This document shows positions 63,355 through 64,000 of a stretch of DNA of 64,000 bases, piece after piece. The translations under genes and the position numbers were made by a program. Source of the DNA: Lachnospiraceae bacterium. GTDB lineage: Bacteria; Bacillota; Clostridia; Lachnospirales; Lachnospiraceae. Numbering within the stretch: the stretch's first letter is position 1; the number at the start of each line of letters is the position of its first letter. The stretch lies in NCBI GenBank assembly GCA_902363835.1, contig CABJBM010000023.1:44452-108451 (forward strand), given 5' to 3'. Below the pieces are notes generated by a model that saw only the letters and a program-made list of their open reading frames with translations, made no database searches and was not told the DNA's origin.

Positions 63355-64000
63355 TTATTTTTCGGATTCATAACTAGTACTATGCTTATAAGGATTTTTA
63401 AGCTGTTCTTCAATCATGGCTTTTTTACTAAGATTTCGGTAATATTGATCTGCTACATTGGTAGATGCTCTTTTATTTTGATTTGATATTGTATCAAAAA
63501 GATTGTTAAATAATTTATATGAAACATTCATTACGTATTGTAGCCGATATGTTTCGTAAGAATCTAATATCTGTTGGGCAAATTCATTTCCATTAATAAT
63601 TGTTTGGAGAAGATATTGCTTGCCGAGGTCTGAATCGTTTTTTACTCCTTTACCCCATAAGTACATTATTCCAAGTTGCAACTGTGCATAGGAATTATTA
63701 TGGTTAGAAGCTTCAAGAAAGAAAGACATGGCTTTATCAATATTGTAAAAAGGAAGTTTTTTATCAGAATATATTTTTCCTAACTGATACATCGCAAAGT
63801 CATTCCCCTGAGCAGCGGAAGCCTCCAGATAAGAAATTGCCAGAGTGTAGTCAGGCTCCCGAAGTCAGGAAAGCTATAGATCTTACCCCGCTGGTACTGT
63901 GTAAATTGGTTTCCGATAGCAGCTGCTTTCTCTAAAGTAAGCGTCAAATATGTCAGTGTATATTTTTTAACTTTTAATTGTGAGATAATGTCTCTAATTC
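63355..64000 (-). pseudogene. Frameshifted Sel1-repeat gene, 5' part beyond the window
   Basis: Sel1-like (SLR) repeats are visible: MYQLGKIYSDKKLPFYNIDKA, AQLQLGIMYLWGKGV and GNEFAQQIL, with a basic C-terminal tail (MIEEQLKNPYKHSTSYESEK). Upstream, the repeat sequence continues in two frames: IGNQFTQYQRGKIYSFPDF in one, then EPDYTLAISYLEASAAQGND in another, with the switch near 63865-63880. The gene is therefore broken by a frameshift and runs off the window end. SLR tails of this form are common at the C-terminus of mobilisation relaxases in Clostridia, so it may be a remnant of an integrative element. Confidence 0.6.

Noticed and set aside
63289..63486. 65-aa hydrophobic plus-strand frame
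   Set aside because: It starts inside the terminator hairpin tail and overlaps the Sel1-repeat gene on the other strand.
52740..64000. Complete prophage or integrative element
   Set aside because: Only a fibre-like gene and a recombinase are present; no terminase, capsid, tail tube, replication or lysis genes, and no attachment-site pair was found.

Overview
The window looks like the chromosome of an anaerobic, saccharolytic Clostridia of the Lachnospiraceae / Clostridium cluster XIVa type (Lacrimispora-like). This rests on moderate GC, strong AGGAGG ribosome binding sites, T-box leaders, many PTS/ABC sugar systems, archaeal-type AspRS beside gatCAB, and clostridial-style PBPs. The species is an inference. 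Most of the window is ordinary chromosome; from about 52.7 kb to the right end it becomes AT-rich accessory DNA.

Layout. 1-4 kb: RpiR regulator, alpha-glucoside PTS EIICB and GH4 6-phospho-alpha-glucosidase, closed by an orphan copy of a T-box terminator module. 4.4-10.5 kb: a 2015-aa secreted multidomain pectinase (GH28 + PL9 + cell-wall-binding repeats) behind a perfect catabolite-responsive element. 10.6-12.2 kb: T-box-controlled tyrS. 12.4-23.7 kb: glycan-use cluster (GH38 alpha-mannosidase, HAD hydrolase, LplB/LplC/lipoprotein ABC importer, AraC regulator, GH105 unsaturated uronyl hydrolase, unassigned toroid protein). 23.9-25.2 kb: HD/HD-GYP protein. 25.5-29.4 kb: trehalose operon (treR, PTS EIIBC, treC) with the same operator inside both promoters. 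29.4-32 kb: mntP, yacP-like and MATE genes. 32.1-38.7 kb: T-box, aspS, gatC, gatA, gatB and a class Ic aspartate aminotransferase, i.e. the indirect Asn/Gln-tRNA amidation route. 38.8-47.3 kb: phosphoglycerate mutase, secreted protein, DASS transporter, three LysR regulators (with a methionine-synthase gene remnant between two of them), icd and a DtxR/MntR repressor. 47.5-52.6 kb: two class B penicillin-binding proteins, the second with a MecA-like N domain, behind one promoter overlapped by a BlaI/MecI-like operator.

The accessory end holds the most interesting system. A sigma-A promoter flanked by two identical LexA boxes (52.78-52.86 kb) precedes an orphan phage-tail-fibre-like gene. That gene's C-terminal half is one of four alternative cassettes. 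Each cassette begins at an 11-bp repeat (ATAGTGATTTA) in the same reading frame (Ser-Asp-Leu), the repeats alternate in orientation (+,-,+,-), and a tyrosine recombinase gene sits between them. This is the architecture of a shufflon: a phase-variable receptor-binding-protein switch, here apparently SOS-linked and without phage structural genes. Directly downstream are a protein with about 12 Trp/aromatic repeats and a cohesin-like domain, an 1818-aa RHS/YD-repeat polymorphic toxin, a candidate immunity gene, and a frameshifted Sel1-repeat gene that may be a mobile-element remnant.

All functional calls come from reading the sequence and remembered family signatures; no database search was possible.
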